Shown piece by piece: positions 8,379 to 18,320 of a stretch of 64,000 nucleotides of DNA. The stretch comes from Bradyrhizobium sp. LLZ17 (GTDB lineage Bacteria; Pseudomonadota; Alphaproteobacteria; Rhizobiales; Xanthobacteraceae), in the NCBI RefSeq assembly GCF_041200145.1, contig NZ_CP165734.1:1-64000 (forward strand). Reading direction: 5' to 3'. Positions within the stretch are counted from its first letter, which is position 1; each line of letters starts with the position of its first letter. Position numbers and translations under genes: made by a program. The notes beneath the pieces are model-generated. The model ran no database searches, was not told where the DNA came from, and saw only the letters and a list, made by a program, of their open reading frames with translations.

Positions 8379-9076
8379 CTAGCCGGCGAAGCCCACGCGC
8401 TGGCGCAGCCCTCTCTGATCTGCGCCGGCCAGCAGCGCGACCAGCGCGGCCGCCTGCTTCGGATGCGCGGCGCGCTCGGTTATCCCGGCCGTGTACATCG
8501 TGACGAGTTCGTATCCGGGCGGCAGCGGCCCCAACAGTGCGATGCCCTCGGTGGCGACGATTTCGGTTGCTTGCGTGCAGCCGATCGGCCTTGCGCAGCG
8601 GATGCCGCCAGCTCCCGCATCGCGGCTGCGCCGTCCGAAAAGATCTTGAGCCGCGAAGCCAGCTCATAGGCGATGCCGAGCTGATCCAGGACTCTTGCAA
8701 CGTGCCTGCCCGCGGTCGAAGCCTTGATATCAGGGACGAAGATCGCATCTGCGGCTCGCAGCACGTCGCGCAGATCGGATTCGGTCCTGACCGTCAGCCT
8801 GGGATCATTGCTGCGAACCGCCAGCGCGGTTTCGACCCGGCCGACATTCGCGATCGAGGCGGCCACGACCAGCTTCTCCTCGGCGAGCCTTGCGATCAGC
8901 GCTTGCGTCAGGATCATGAGATCGGCGGGCTCGCCCGCGCGCAACTTGTCCGCCATGGCGCCGACCGCGCTGAACTCGCCGTCGATCGCGAACCCGGTCT
9001 GGGCCCGGAAGGCCTCGGTGAGACCGCGGACGAGGCCTTGCGCTGCGCCGCCGCTGAGGATGTTCACCGTGTCCAC
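8379..9076 (-). pseudogene. ModA-like substrate-binding protein, frameshifted
   Basis: The first about 165 residues form a molybdate-type periplasmic-binding domain (MDTVNILSGGAAQGLVRG..., 'ADLMILTQALIARLAEEKLVV', 'AADAIFVPDIKASTAGRHVARVLDQLGI'). The frame is then lost near 8588. The next frame continues the family sequence (IGCTQATEIVATEGIALLGPLPPGYE, ending LRQRVGFAG, stop at 8379-8381). A single-base deletion accounts for it. There is no signal peptide, as in other cytosolic or truncated members of this ModA-like group. It sits next to a molybdopterin enzyme but is divergent from it. Confidence 0.7.
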
Positions 9077-9311
9077 GATGCGGCCTCCCTGATGTCGTTC
9101 TTGTCGCTCGGCACTGTAGCCACGCGGCGCGCGGGCTGTCGACGCCTCACGCTGTCAATCGGGGCTGGAATATCGGGCCGCTTGCGGTGTGGTTGTGCGG
9201 TGTTCGCGACCGCGGCAGGAACCGGCGGAGCGCGCGGCTTGAGCAAATCGCATGGGCATTGCCGGATAAATGCGCTCGGCCGGCTGGTATTTTGGTGTTA
9301 CGAATCTGGCC

Positions 9312-11403
9312 ATGAACCAGCACGCCAACATCGAGATCCGCCACTCCACCTGTCCGCATGATTGCCCCCTCGGCATGCGCCCTCGATATCGAGGTGGTCG
9401 AAGGCCGCAGCATCGGCCGCGTCCGTGGTTCGAAGCAGCAGACCTACACGGCCGGCGTGGTCTGCGCCAAGGTCGCCCGCTACGCTGAGCGTATCCATCA
9501 CCCCGAACGGCTGATCTATCCGATGCGCCGCACCGGCCCGAAAGGCTCCGGCCAGTTCGCGCGCATCTCGTGGGACGAGGCGCTGGACGAGATCGGCCAT
9601 CGTTTCAACCAGGCCGAGCGCGAGTTCGGCGCGGATCTGATCTGGCCCTATTACTACGCCGGCACGATGGGCCTGGTGATGCGCGATGGTCTCAATCGCC
9701 TCGCGCATGTGAAGAAATACTCGCGCTTCTATTCGACCATATGCGCCAACGTCGCGCGCGTCGGCTTTGCGATCGGCACCGGCAAGATCGCCGGCGTCGA
9801 TCCGCGCGAGATGGCGGTCTCCGACCTCGTCGTGATCTGGGGCACCAACCCCGTCAACACGCAGGTCAACGTGATGACGCACGCCGCGCGTGCCCGCAAG
9901 GAGCGTGGCGCGAAAATCGCGGCGGTCGACATCTACGACAACGAGACCATGAAGCAGGCCGACATCAAGATCCTCCTGCGTCCCGGCACCGACGGCGCGT
10001 TCGCCTGCGGCGTCATGCATGTCCTGTTTCGCGACGGCTATGCCGATCGCGCCTATATGGACACATACACCGATTGCCCGGCCGAGCTCGAGGCGCATCT
10101 GAAGACGCGCACGCCGGAATGGGCCTCGGCGATATCTGGCGTGCCTGTGTCCGAGATCGAGGCCTTTGCCAGGCTGGTCGGCCAGACCAAACGGACCTTC
10201 TTCCGCCTCGGCTACGGTTTCACCCGCTCGCGCAACGGCGCGGCGCAGATGCATGCCGCGAACTGCATCCCCGCGGTGACCGGCGCCTGGCAATACGAAG
10301 GCGGCGGCGCCTTCTTCAACAATTACGCGCTGTGGCACTTCAACGAATCCATCATCGAAGGCCACGACGCGATCGACAAGAGCACGCGCGCGCTCGACCA
10401 GTCGCAGATCGGCCGCATCCTCACCGGCGATGCCGAGGCCTTGCACGGCAAGGGTCCGGTCAAGGCAATGCTGATCCAGAACACCAATCCGATGACGGTC
10501 GCGCCGGAGCAGGCGCTGGTGCGGCAGGGGTTTGCGCGCGAGGACCTGTTCGTCGCGGTGCATGAGCAATTCATGACCGAGACCGCGCAGATGGCCGACA
10601 TCGTGCTGCCGGCGACCATGTTCATGGAGCACGACGATCTCTATTACGGTGGCGGCCACCAGCACATCTCGGTCGGCCCCAAGCTGATCGACCCGCCCGG
10701 CGAATGCCGCTCCAACCATCAGGTCCTGCAAGCGCTGGCGCCGCGGCTTGGCGCCATGCATCGGGGCTTCGAGATGACGCCGCGCGAATTGATCGACGCG
10801 ACGCTGAAGCTGAGCAACCATGGCGACATCGCCAGCCTCGAGGCCGACCTCTGGCGCGACCTGCAACCGGATTTCCGCACCGCGCACTACCTCGACGGCT
10901 TCGCGCACGCCGACAAGAAATTCCATTTCAAGGCCGATTGGGCAAATCCGCCGTTCGGCTTGATGATGGGCGAGTTCGAAAAGATGCCGTCGCTGCCGGA
11001 CCATTGGGCCGTGATCGAGCACGCCGACCAGGCCCATCCGTTCCGGCTTGCGACCAGCCCCTCGCGCAGCTTCCTCAACACCACCTTCAACGAGACGCCG
11101 TCCTCGCAGGCGCGCGAGGGCAAGGCGAGCGTGATGATCCATCCGATGGATGCTGCCGCGCTCGAGATCGCCGAGGGCGACGCCGTGACGCTCGGCAACA
11201 TGCGTGGCGAGACCACGCTGATCGCACGGCTGTTCGAGGGCGTGCGGCGCGGGGTGCTGATCGCCGAATCCGTTCATCCGAACAAGGACCATATCGGTGG
11301 TCGCGGCATCAACATGCTGACCGGCGCCGAGGCCGTCGCGCCGATCGGCGGAGCCGCGTTCCACGACAACAAGGTCTGGATCAGGAAAGCGGTCGCGGCC
11401 TGA
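9312..11403 (+). pseudogene. molybdopterin oxidoreductase, one-base frameshift in the Fe-S motif
   Basis: This is a roughly 700-residue molybdopterin-dependent oxidoreductase of the DMSO reductase superfamily. The start at 9312 reads MNQHANIEIRHSTCPHDCP, the first two cysteines of the N-terminal [4Fe-4S] site. Then a run of five C (9363-9369 region) puts the rest (SACALDIEVVEG ... VVCAKVARYAERIHHPERLIYPMRR) in another frame. Removing one C restores C-x3-C-x3-C...C. The remainder (Molybdopterin domain 'GTNPVNTQVN', 'MLIQNTNPMTVAP'; molydop-binding domain 'GDAVTLGNMRGE') is fully intact to the stop at 11401-11403. This could be a recent null mutation or a sequencing error; the clean remainder favours a recent event. 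Confidence 0.8.
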
Positions 11404-11529
11404 GCGCGCGCTTCGATCGCACCAAATTTGTGTCGAGGCGCTAAAGCGGCGTCTCGCCGCAGATTGCCCTTGCACCTCGCGCCGGAGCTGCCGCAAATGA
11501 CGGCAAAACGGCAGCAAGGAAGCGACGTC

Positions 11530-12312
11530 ATGACCGACACAGCGAGCGTCATCACCGAGAAGCGCGGGCAGGCGTTCTGGATCACCATCAACCGGCCCGA
11601 GAAGCGCAACGCGCTGAACGGCGACGTGATCGCCGGCATCAGCAAGGGCTATCGCGACGCGCACGAGGACAAGGACGTCCGAGTCATCGTGCTGACGGGC
11701 GCGGGCGACAAGGCGTTCTGCGCCGGCGCGGATCTGCAGAACTCCGGCGCGGCATTCGCGATGGATCATTCCAAACCAAACGTTGACTATGCCGACCTGC
11801 TGCGGTTGTCGCAGAACGCGACCAAGCCCGCGATCGCCCGGGTCGGCGGCGTCTGCATGGCCGGCGGCATGGGGCTGCTCTGCATGACCGACATGGCGCT
11901 CGCCGCCGATCACGTCGTGTTCGGACTGCCGGAGGTGAAGGTCGGCGTGTTTCCGATGCAGGTGCTGAGCCTGTTGCAGGCGATCGCGCCGCGACGGCTG
12001 GTCAATGAATGGGCGCTCACGGGCGAGCCGTTCGATGCAACAGCTGCGCAGGCCGCAGGCCTTCTGAATTACGTCGTGCCCAAGGCCGAGCTCGATGCCA
12101 AGGTCGACTGGCTGATCAGCCGCATCGTCGACAAGTCACCGACCGCGATCCGCCGCGGCAAATACGCGATGCGCGCCATCGCCGCGATGTCCTTCGACGA
12201 GAGCATCGCCTACACCGAAAGCCAGATCGCGCTGCTGGCGATGACGGAGGACGCCAAGGAGGGGCTGAAAGCGTTCAGCGAGAAGCGCAAGCCGGTCTGG
12301 ACGGGTAGGTGA
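11530..12312 (+). CDS. enoyl-CoA hydratase/isomerase family protein
   Basis: This is a 260-residue crotonase-fold protein. The oxyanion-hole loops are visible: 'KAFCAGADLQNSG' (near residue 65) and 'VGGVCMAGGMGLLCMTDMALAADH' (near 105-125), with 'GLPEVKVGVFP' following. Members hydrate or isomerise enoyl-CoA thioesters in fatty- or aromatic-acid breakdown. The start at 11530 has an AAGGA ribosome site nine bases upstream. It follows the molybdopterin gene by about 125 bp on the same strand. Its exact reaction cannot be read from sequence. Confidence 0.88.
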   Translation: MTDTASVITEKRGQAFWITINRPEKRNALNGDVIAGISKGYRDAHEDKDVRVIVLTGAGDKAFCAGADLQNSGAAFAMDHSKPNVDYADLLRLSQNATKPAIARVGGVCMAGGMGLLCMTDMALAADHVVFGLPEVKVGVFPMQVLSLLQAIAPRRLVNEWALTGEPFDATAAQAAGLLNYVVPKAELDAKVDWLISRIVDKSPTAIRRGKYAMRAIAAMSFDESIAYTESQIALLAMTEDAKEGLKAFSEKRKPVWTGR

Positions 12313-12329
12313 GGACTCGCTCTCTCCAT

Positions 12330-12409
12330 CGTCATTGCGAGCGCAGCGAAGCAATCCAGAATCTTTCCGCGGGGGCAGTCTGGATTACTTCGCTTCGCTC
12401 GCAATGACG
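12330..12409. repeat. intergenic palindromic repeat (CGTCATTGCGAGC type)
   Basis: The left arm (CGTCATTGCGAGCGCAGCGA..., 12330-12360) and right arm (ending CGCTTCGCTCGCAATGACG at 12409) are near-perfect inverted copies of about 30 bp around a short GC-rich centre. I recognise this arm sequence as a common dispersed intergenic repeat of bradyrhizobia and relatives. It lies just 3' of the crotonase gene and may fold as a transcription-ending or mRNA-stabilising hairpin. Confidence 0.75.
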
Positions 12410-12445
12410 GGAGCAAGGAGCCAGTCGGCGCCTCCACGCGCAAAC

Positions 12446-12472
12446 CCCGGATTTCGCTACGCTCCATCCGGG
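12446..12472. repeat. second dispersed palindromic repeat (CCCGGATTTCGC type)
   Basis: CCCGGATTTCG...CATCCGGG forms a short hairpin. The sequence matches another small repeat commonly seen between genes in bradyrhizobia. It lies 36 bp after the larger repeat and just before the 3' end of the convergent GlcG/HbpS-like gene, so both hairpins separate two convergent transcripts. Confidence 0.55.
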
Positions 12473-12486
12473 CTACGGAAGAGACC

Positions 12487-12915
12487 TCAGCCCGCGTTGG
12501 CCTTCAACCCCGCTGCCTGGATACCCGCAACCGCACACGCTTCGTCATTGTCGGAGGTGTCGCCGGAGACTCCGACGGCGCCGAGCAGGGTCGCGCCGTC
12601 CTGGATCAGCACGCCGCCGGGGACCGGCACCAGCGCGCCCTTTGCAATCGTGTTCACGGCGTCGATGAAATAGGCCTGCTCCTGCGCCCGCTGGTACAGC
12701 GCGCGCGAGCCCATGCCCATGGCGAGCGCGCCATAGGCCTTGCCGTGGGCGATCTCGGCGCGCATGAGGCTGGTGCCGTCTTGTGCGGCGGCGAGCTTGA
12801 GCACGCCGCGCGTGTCCAGAATAGTGACGACGAGCGGTTTGAGCTTCAACTCCGTGGCCTTTGCGAAGGCGGCATCGAGGATCTTGCGGGCGGTGTCGAG
12901 GGTCAGTTCAGCCAT
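12487..12915 (-). CDS. GlcG/HbpS-family (DUF336-type) protein
   Basis: This is a 142-residue protein of the GlcG/HbpS heme-degrading-domain family: MAELTLDTARKILDAAFAKA, 'PLVVTILDTRGVLKLAAAQDGTS', 'AHGKAYGALAMG', 'VPGGVLIQDGATLLGAVGVSG'. The function of GlcG-type members is not established, though they often neighbour glycolate or 2-hydroxyacid oxidation genes, as here. Its ATG overlaps the stop of the upstream FAD dehydrogenase gene (8-bp overlap), so the two are translationally coupled. The upstream alternative start at 12933 lacks support. Confidence 0.85.
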   Translation of the reverse strand: MAELTLDTARKILDAAFAKATELKLKPLVVTILDTRGVLKLAAAQDGTSLMRAEIAHGKAYGALAMGMGSRALYQRAQEQAYFIDAVNTIAKGALVPVPGGVLIQDGATLLGAVGVSGDTSDNDEACAVAGIQAAGLKANAG

Positions 12916-15900
12916 GGCTGGGTTCCTTTGCAACGGGAGTGGTGGAGTGGGTTTTGGCGCGATCGAGGCTCATCGCCAGCACGCGGGCGACGTGAAGGGC
13001 TTCGCGTTGCGCGCCGTCCTGGATCTGGTGCCGGCACGAGGTGCCGTCGGCAACGACCAGCGTCGCCGGGTCCGCGCCGCGCACGGCCGGTAGCAGCGAC
13101 AGTTCGGCCATCTCGATCGAGGCATCGTAGGTCTCGGCACCATAGCCGAAGGCGCCGGCCATCCCGCAGCAGCTGGACTCGATGGTTTCGACCTTCAGGC
13201 CGGGCACGAGACGCAGCACCTGCTCGACCGGCTTGAACGCGCCAAAAGATTTTTGATGGCAATGGCCGTGTACCAAGGCCTTGTCGGCGACAGCTCCGAG
13301 CGGCAGTTGCAGCCGGCCGGCCTCGGCCTCCCGCATCAGCAACTCCTCGAAGGTCAGCGCATGGGCGCCGACCGCCTTGGCGTCGTCGTCCTTGCGCAGT
13401 GAAGCGAGCTCGTCGCGCAGCGTCAGTAAACAGCTCGGCTCCAGGCCGACGATCGGCACGCCGCGCGCGGCGAAGGGCGCGAAGGCGGCGACCAGCCGGT
13501 CAAGTTCGGCTCTGGCTTGGTCGACGAGACCGGCCGACAGGAATGTGCGGCCGCAGCAGAGCGGCCGGCCGCCGCTTGACGGCTTCGGCAGATGCACGCG
13601 ATAGCCGCCCGCCGCGAGCACGCGCAGAGCAGCGTCGAGGTTCTCGCGCTCGTAGATGCGGTTGAAAGTGTCGGCGAACAGCACGACCTCGCGCCCGGCC
13701 TCCGGACCGACGGCATCCGCGGACGGCGCGAACACGTCGCTGCGGAAAGCGGGCAGCGCGCGGCGCGCGCTGATGCCGGCAAAGCGCTCGAACAGCTTCC
13801 GCAAAAGCGGGCTGCGGTTGCGCAAATTGGCCAGCGGCGCGAAGCGCGACGCGAGGCCTGCATAGCGCGGGAGATAGCCGACCATGCGGTCGCGCAGTGT
13901 CAGGCCATGGGAAGCCACGCGCGCGGCGAGCACCTCGATCTTCATCTTGGCCATGTCGACGCCAACAGGGCATTCATGGCGGCAGGCCTTGCAGGAGACG
14001 CAGAGTTTCAGCGTCTCCATCATCTCATCCGAAGACAAAGCATCCGGGCCGAGCTGACCGGAGATCGCCAGCCGCAGTGTGTTGGCACGGCCTCGCGTGA
14101 CATCCTTCTCGTTGCGCGTCGCGCGATAGGACGGGCACATCACGCCGCCCTCGAGCTTGCGGCAGGCGCCGTTGTTGTTGCACATCTCGACCGCGCCCTG
14201 GAAGCCGGCGCCGGCGCCGGGATATGCGGACCAGTCGAGCTTGGTGTTCAGCTCGCCGACGCGATAGTCCGGCCGATAGCGGAACAGCGAGCGGTCGTCC
14301 ATTTTGGGCGCATCGACGATCTTGCCGGGGTTGAGGACGCGGTCGGGATCGAAGCGCTGCTTCACTTCCCTGAAGTCGGCGACCAGACGCTCGCCGAACA
14401 TCGCTTCATGGAATTCCGAGCGCACCAGGCCGTCGCCATGCTCGCCCGAATGCGAGCCCTTGTACTCGCGCACCATCGCGAAGGTTTCCTCGGCGATGGC
14501 CCGCATCGCCTTGACGTCCTTCTCCAGCTTCAAATTCAGCACGGGACGGACATGAAGGCAGCCCTCGGAGGCATGAGCATACATCGTGCCGCTGGTGCCA
14601 TGCTTTGCGAACACCTCATTCAAGCGCGCGGTGTAGTCGGCGAGATGCGGCAGCGGCACCGCGCAGTCCTCGACAAAGGAGACCGGCTTGCCTGCCTGCT
14701 TCATCGACATCATGACGTTGAGGCCCGCGGCGCGGAAATCGGCGATGCCGCTCTGCAGCGCGGGCTGGGTGATCTCCACCACACCGCCCCATTTGCGCTT
14801 GTCGTTGCTCCAGCCGAAGCCGAGATCGCCCATCAATTCGCCCAGCTGCTTCAGGCGCGCGAGATTGTCCGCCTGGTCTTCCTCGGCGAACTCGACCACC
14901 AGCACGGCGTCCGGATCGCCCTTGATGGCGGTGGAGATGATCGGCCGGAACATCGCGATGTCGCGGCCGAGCGCGAGCATGGTGCGGTCGACCAGTTCGA
15001 CAGCGATCGGCTTCAGCTTGACCAGATGCTGGGCCGCGTCCATCGCCTGGTAGAAGCTGCCGAAATGGCAGATGCCGAGCGCCTTGTTGCGGATCACCGG
15101 CCACAGCTTCAGCTCGACCTTGGTGGTGAAGGCCAGCGTCCCTTCGGAGCCGACCAGCAGATGCGCCATGTTGTTCGGCGCGTTGCGCGGCACCAGCGCG
15201 TCGAGATTGTAGCCGCCGACGCGGCGCTGCACCTTGGGAAAGCGCGCCGCGATCTCGTCGGCCTCGCGGGCGCCGAGATCGAGCATGTCGCGGAACAGCG
15301 CGCGGGCGCCGTTGCCCGCATCGACATCGGAAAGGTCGCGCGAGACCTCGCCATAGTGCGCGAGCGTGCCGTCGGCGAGCGCCGCCTCCATCGACAGGGT
15401 GTTGTCGCGCATGGTGCCGTAGCGCAAGCTGCGGCCACCGCAGGAATTGTTGCCGGCCATGCCGCCGATGGTGGCCCGCGACGCCGTGGAGACGTCGACC
15501 GGAAACGACAGGCCGTGCTTCCTGAGCTGGCGGTTGAGGTCGTCGAGCACGATGCCGGGCTCGACCACGCAAGTGCGGTTGTCGACGTCGAGCGACAGCA
15601 TGCGGGTCAGGTGCTTCGAGAGGTCGACGACGAGGCCGTCATTGACGGTCTGGCCGCATTGCGAGGTGCCGCCGCCCCGCGGGGTGACCTTCAATCCCTC
15701 GTCCCGGGCGATCGCCAGCACTCGCAGCGCCTCGTCCATGGTCCTGGGCACCACCACGCCCGCCGGCATGATCTGGTAGAACGAGGCGTCAGTGGCATAG
15801 CGGCCGCGGCTGAAAGGGTCGAACAGGACGTCGCCGGTGATCTGTCGGGCCAGACGTGCCGCGATGCCGTCCGTTTTGGCCGATTCCTGTGATTTCCCGG

Positions 15901-15916
15901 GCACTTCCGCCGCCAT
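12908..15916 (-). CDS. FAD-binding / Fe-S fused 2-hydroxyacid dehydrogenase (GlcD-GlcF or YdiJ type)
   Basis: This is a 1002-residue fusion. The N-terminal FAD_binding_4 domain includes 'TPRGGGTSQCGQTVNDG' and 'GGMAGNNSCGGRSLRYGT'. It is followed by a FAD-oxidase C domain with 'EYKGSHSGEHGDGLVRSEF' and 'RFDPDRVLNPGKIVD'. Next comes a ferredoxin-like part with CVSCKACRHECPVG, and finally two CCG (heterodisulfide-reductase) cysteine motifs, 'CCGRTFLSAG' and 'ESSCCGMAGAFGYG'. Such proteins oxidise D-2-hydroxyacids (glycolate, D-lactate, D-2-hydroxyglutarate) at the inner membrane and pass electrons to the respiratory chain. The start at 15916 (MAAEVPG) is chosen over 15973 because the intervening residues look non-conserved. 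The divergent serine-glyoxylate aminotransferase supports a glyoxylate-linked role. Confidence 0.88.
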   Translation of the reverse strand: MAAEVPGKSQESAKTDGIAARLARQITGDVLFDPFSRGRYATDASFYQIMPAGVVVPRTMDEALRVLAIARDEGLKVTPRGGGTSQCGQTVNDGLVVDLSKHLTRMLSLDVDNRTCVVEPGIVLDDLNRQLRKHGLSFPVDVSTASRATIGGMAGNNSCGGRSLRYGTMRDNTLSMEAALADGTLAHYGEVSRDLSDVDAGNGARALFRDMLDLGAREADEIAARFPKVQRRVGGYNLDALVPRNAPNNMAHLLVGSEGTLAFTTKVELKLWPVIRNKALGICHFGSFYQAMDAAQHLVKLKPIAVELVDRTMLALGRDIAMFRPIISTAIKGDPDAVLVVEFAEEDQADNLARLKQLGELMGDLGFGWSNDKRKWGGVVEITQPALQSGIADFRAAGLNVMMSMKQAGKPVSFVEDCAVPLPHLADYTARLNEVFAKHGTSGTMYAHASEGCLHVRPVLNLKLEKDVKAMRAIAEETFAMVREYKGSHSGEHGDGLVRSEFHEAMFGERLVADFREVKQRFDPDRVLNPGKIVDAPKMDDRSLFRYRPDYRVGELNTKLDWSAYPGAGAGFQGAVEMCNNNGACRKLEGGVMCPSYRATRNEKDVTRGRANTLRLAISGQLGPDALSSDEMMETLKLCVSCKACRHECPVGVDMAKMKIEVLAARVASHGLTLRDRMVGYLPRYAGLASRFAPLANLRNRSPLLRKLFERFAGISARRALPAFRSDVFAPSADAVGPEAGREVVLFADTFNRIYERENLDAALRVLAAGGYRVHLPKPSSGGRPLCCGRTFLSAGLVDQARAELDRLVAAFAPFAARGVPIVGLEPSCLLTLRDELASLRKDDDAKAVGAHALTFEELLMREAEAGRLQLPLGAVADKALVHGHCHQKSFGAFKPVEQVLRLVPGLKVETIESSCCGMAGAFGYGAETYDASIEMAELSLLPAVRGADPATLVVADGTSCRHQIQDGAQREALHVARVLAMSLDRAKTHSTTPVAKEPSHG

Positions 15917-16148
15917 GGTCCGCTCTTGCCTGTTCGCCGTCCCCGTCTTGCCTACGGTCACGGTCCTTGGCAAGGCGAGCCCTGCTTCTTGTGCATTGAC
16001 GGACCCCGCCCGGCGAGGGACAAGCCCGGCGAATAGTGATATTCGAGCGGCTCGCGCAGCCCCCTTCAGGCCAGAAGGCTCGAAGTCAAGCTGGGCTCAA
16101 AGCCAAGACACACTCGAAAGACAGACTCAAAGACCGGGAAGGACGCCG

Positions 16149-17348
16149 ATGACCGTGCACACTGGAAGGCATTTTCTCCAGATTCCAGGACCGACCAACG
16201 TGCCCGACCGGGTGCTGCGGGCGATGGATATGCCGACGCTGGATCATCGTGGTGCGGAGTTCGCGGAGCTTGGTTTCGCCGCGCTTGCCGCGATGCAGCG
16301 CGTGTTCCGCACCAAGCAGCCCGTGATTATCTTCCCGTCGTCCGGCACCGGCGCCTGGGAAGCAGCAATGGTCAACGTGCTCGCCCCCGGCGACAAGGTC
16401 TTGATGTGCGAGACCGGCCAGTTCGCCGTGCTGTGGCGCGGCATCGCCGACAAGTTCAAGCTCGACGTCGACTTCATTCCGAGTGACTGGCGCCATGGCG
16501 CCGACCTCGCCGAGATCGAGCAGCGCCTTGCCACCGACAAGCAGCACAAGATCAAGGCGGTCTGCGTCGTTCACAACGAGACATCGACCGGCTGCGTGAC
16601 GCCGCCGCTCGAAGTGCGCAAGCTGCTCGACCGCGTCAAGCATCCGGCGCTGCTGATGGTCGACACCATCTCCGGCCTCGGCTCGATGGAATACGAGCAC
16701 GATGCCTGGGGCATCGACGTTTCGGTCGCGGGCTCCCAGAAGGGCCTGATGCTGCCGCCCGGGCTCGGCTTCAACGCCGTCTCGGAGAAGGCGCTCGCCG
16801 TCGCCAAAGCCAATCCGGGCATGCGCTCCTATTGGGACTGGCAGGAAGTCATCAGCTTCAACAAGCTCGGCACCTTCCCCTATACACCCGCCACCAATTT
16901 GCTGATGGGCCTGCGCGAGGCCGTCAAGATGCTGGAGGAGGAAGGCCTCGAGAACGTGTGGGCCCGTCACAAGCGTCACAGCGCAGCGACGCGGGCCGCG
17001 GTCAAGGTCTGGGGCCTGGAGACGCAGTGCGCCGATCCGGCTGCGCATTCGCCGGCGTTGACCGGCGTCCGCGTGCCCGACGGCCACGACGCCGATCACT
17101 TCCGCAAGGTGGTGCTGGAGAATTTCGACATGTCGCTCGGCACCGGCCTGAACAAGGTCAAGGGCAAGGTGTTCCGCGTCGGCCATATCGGGCATTTCAA
17201 CGATCTGATGCTGATGGGCACGCTCGCCGGTGTCGAGATGGGCCTGGACCTTGCCAAGATCCCGCACCGGAGCGGCGGCGTGTTGGCGGCCATGGACGTC
17301 CTGAAGGGACGCGACACGGTGCCGATGGCCAAGGCCCAGGTGGCCTGA
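16149..17348 (+). CDS. serine--glyoxylate-type aminotransferase
   Basis: This is a 399-residue class-V PLP aminotransferase. It starts MTVHTGRHFLQIPGPTNVPDRV, typical of the alanine/serine-glyoxylate (SGAT) group, and has 'SSGTGAWEAAMVN' for phosphate binding. The Schiff-base Lys198 is in 'VAGSQKGLMLPPGL', and 'RVGHIGHFNDLMLMGTLAGVEMGL' is near the end. It would transfer an amino group from serine to glyoxylate, giving hydroxypyruvate and glycine. It is divergent from the 2-hydroxyacid dehydrogenase and 31 bp upstream of a crotonase gene, suggesting a small glyoxylate/C2 module. Confidence 0.88.
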   Translation: MTVHTGRHFLQIPGPTNVPDRVLRAMDMPTLDHRGAEFAELGFAALAAMQRVFRTKQPVIIFPSSGTGAWEAAMVNVLAPGDKVLMCETGQFAVLWRGIADKFKLDVDFIPSDWRHGADLAEIEQRLATDKQHKIKAVCVVHNETSTGCVTPPLEVRKLLDRVKHPALLMVDTISGLGSMEYEHDAWGIDVSVAGSQKGLMLPPGLGFNAVSEKALAVAKANPGMRSYWDWQEVISFNKLGTFPYTPATNLLMGLREAVKMLEEEGLENVWARHKRHSAATRAAVKVWGLETQCADPAAHSPALTGVRVPDGHDADHFRKVVLENFDMSLGTGLNKVKGKVFRVGHIGHFNDLMLMGTLAGVEMGLDLAKIPHRSGGVLAAMDVLKGRDTVPMAKAQVA

Positions 17349-17379
17349 TCTATCCAACTGAAAAAGAAGTGAGCGCGCG

Positions 17380-18177
17380 ATGAACGCACCGACGACGACC
17401 AACGAAGACCTGCTCTACTCCGTCACGGACGGCATCGCGCGGATCACCTTCAACCGCCCGCAGGCACGCAACGCGCTGACCTTCGCCATGTATGAGCGCA
17501 TGGCGGAGATCTGCCAGGAGATCAACGCCGACCGATCGATCAAGGCGCTGATCCTGACCGGCGCCGGCGACAAGGCATTTGCCTCCGGCACCGACATTTC
17601 TCAGTTTCGTGCGTTCAAGACCGCGCAGGATGCGCTCGACTACGAGGCGCGGATCGACCGCGTGCTTGGAACCCTGGAGCACTGCCGCGTGCCCGTGATC
17701 GCGGCGATCGCCGGTGCCTGCACCGGCGGCGGCGCCGGCATCGCCGCCTGCTGCGACCTCCGCATCGGCACCGAAACAACCCGCATCGGCTTCCCGATCG
17801 CGCGCACGCTCGGCAACTGCCTGTCGATGTCGAACATCAGCCGCGTCGTCTCGCTGGTGGGACCTGCCCGCACCAAGGATTTGATCTTCAAGGCCCGCCT
17901 GGTCGAGGCGCCGGAAGCGCTCGCGCTCGGCCTGCTCAACGAGGTCGTGCCCGACGTCGAGGCGCTGCAGCGCCGTGCCGACGAGACCGCAAAGCTCGTC
18001 GCAAGCCATGCGCCGCTCACTTTGGAGGCGACCAAGGAAGCGGTGCGCCGCATCCGCCGCACGCTGTCGCGCGAGGAGGGCGAGGATCTGATCCTCAAAG
18101 CCTATATGAGCGAAGATTTTCGCGAAGGCATGGATGCCTTCCTCAACAAGCGTACGCCGAACTGGAAGGGCAAGTAG
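17380..18177 (+). CDS. enoyl-CoA hydratase/isomerase family protein (second)
   Basis: This is a 265-residue crotonase-fold protein: 'GIARITFNRPQARNALTFAMYE', 'KAFASGTDISQF', 'IAGACTGGGAGIAACCDLRIG' (oxyanion loop near residues 105-125) and 'GFPIARTLGNCLSMSN'. It differs clearly from the crotonase at 11530, so they are not recent duplicates. It follows the aminotransferase by 31 bp and the TctC gene lies just beyond, all on the plus strand, so it may belong to one operon with them. The glutamates usual in hydratases are not obvious, so isomerase or hydrolase activity is also possible. Confidence 0.87.
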   Translation: MNAPTTTNEDLLYSVTDGIARITFNRPQARNALTFAMYERMAEICQEINADRSIKALILTGAGDKAFASGTDISQFRAFKTAQDALDYEARIDRVLGTLEHCRVPVIAAIAGACTGGGAGIAACCDLRIGTETTRIGFPIARTLGNCLSMSNISRVVSLVGPARTKDLIFKARLVEAPEALALGLLNEVVPDVEALQRRADETAKLVASHAPLTLEATKEAVRRIRRTLSREEGEDLILKAYMSEDFREGMDAFLNKRTPNWKGK

Positions 18178-18320
18178 CCACCGCTCCGGCCCCGGCTTCG
18201 TCAGCCGAAAGTCATATGCGGCGGAACGCCCGCCTCCTTGAACTCGCCAGCACTACCCCGCACAATGCGCAGATGAATTCCCGGCAATACAACGCCAATA
18301 ATAACAAGGGGACGAAGCGC

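Noticed and set aside
9360..9372. Programmed ribosomal frameshift in the molybdoenzyme
   Set aside because: No slippery heptamer plus downstream structure is evident and the family does not use one; mutation or error is simpler.
9298..11913. Very long open frame on the minus strand opposite the molybdoenzyme
   Set aside because: Arg/His/Asp-rich translation without any family pattern; an antisense shadow typical of GC-rich genes. The same applies to 13592-15892 (plus) and 60502-62478 (minus).
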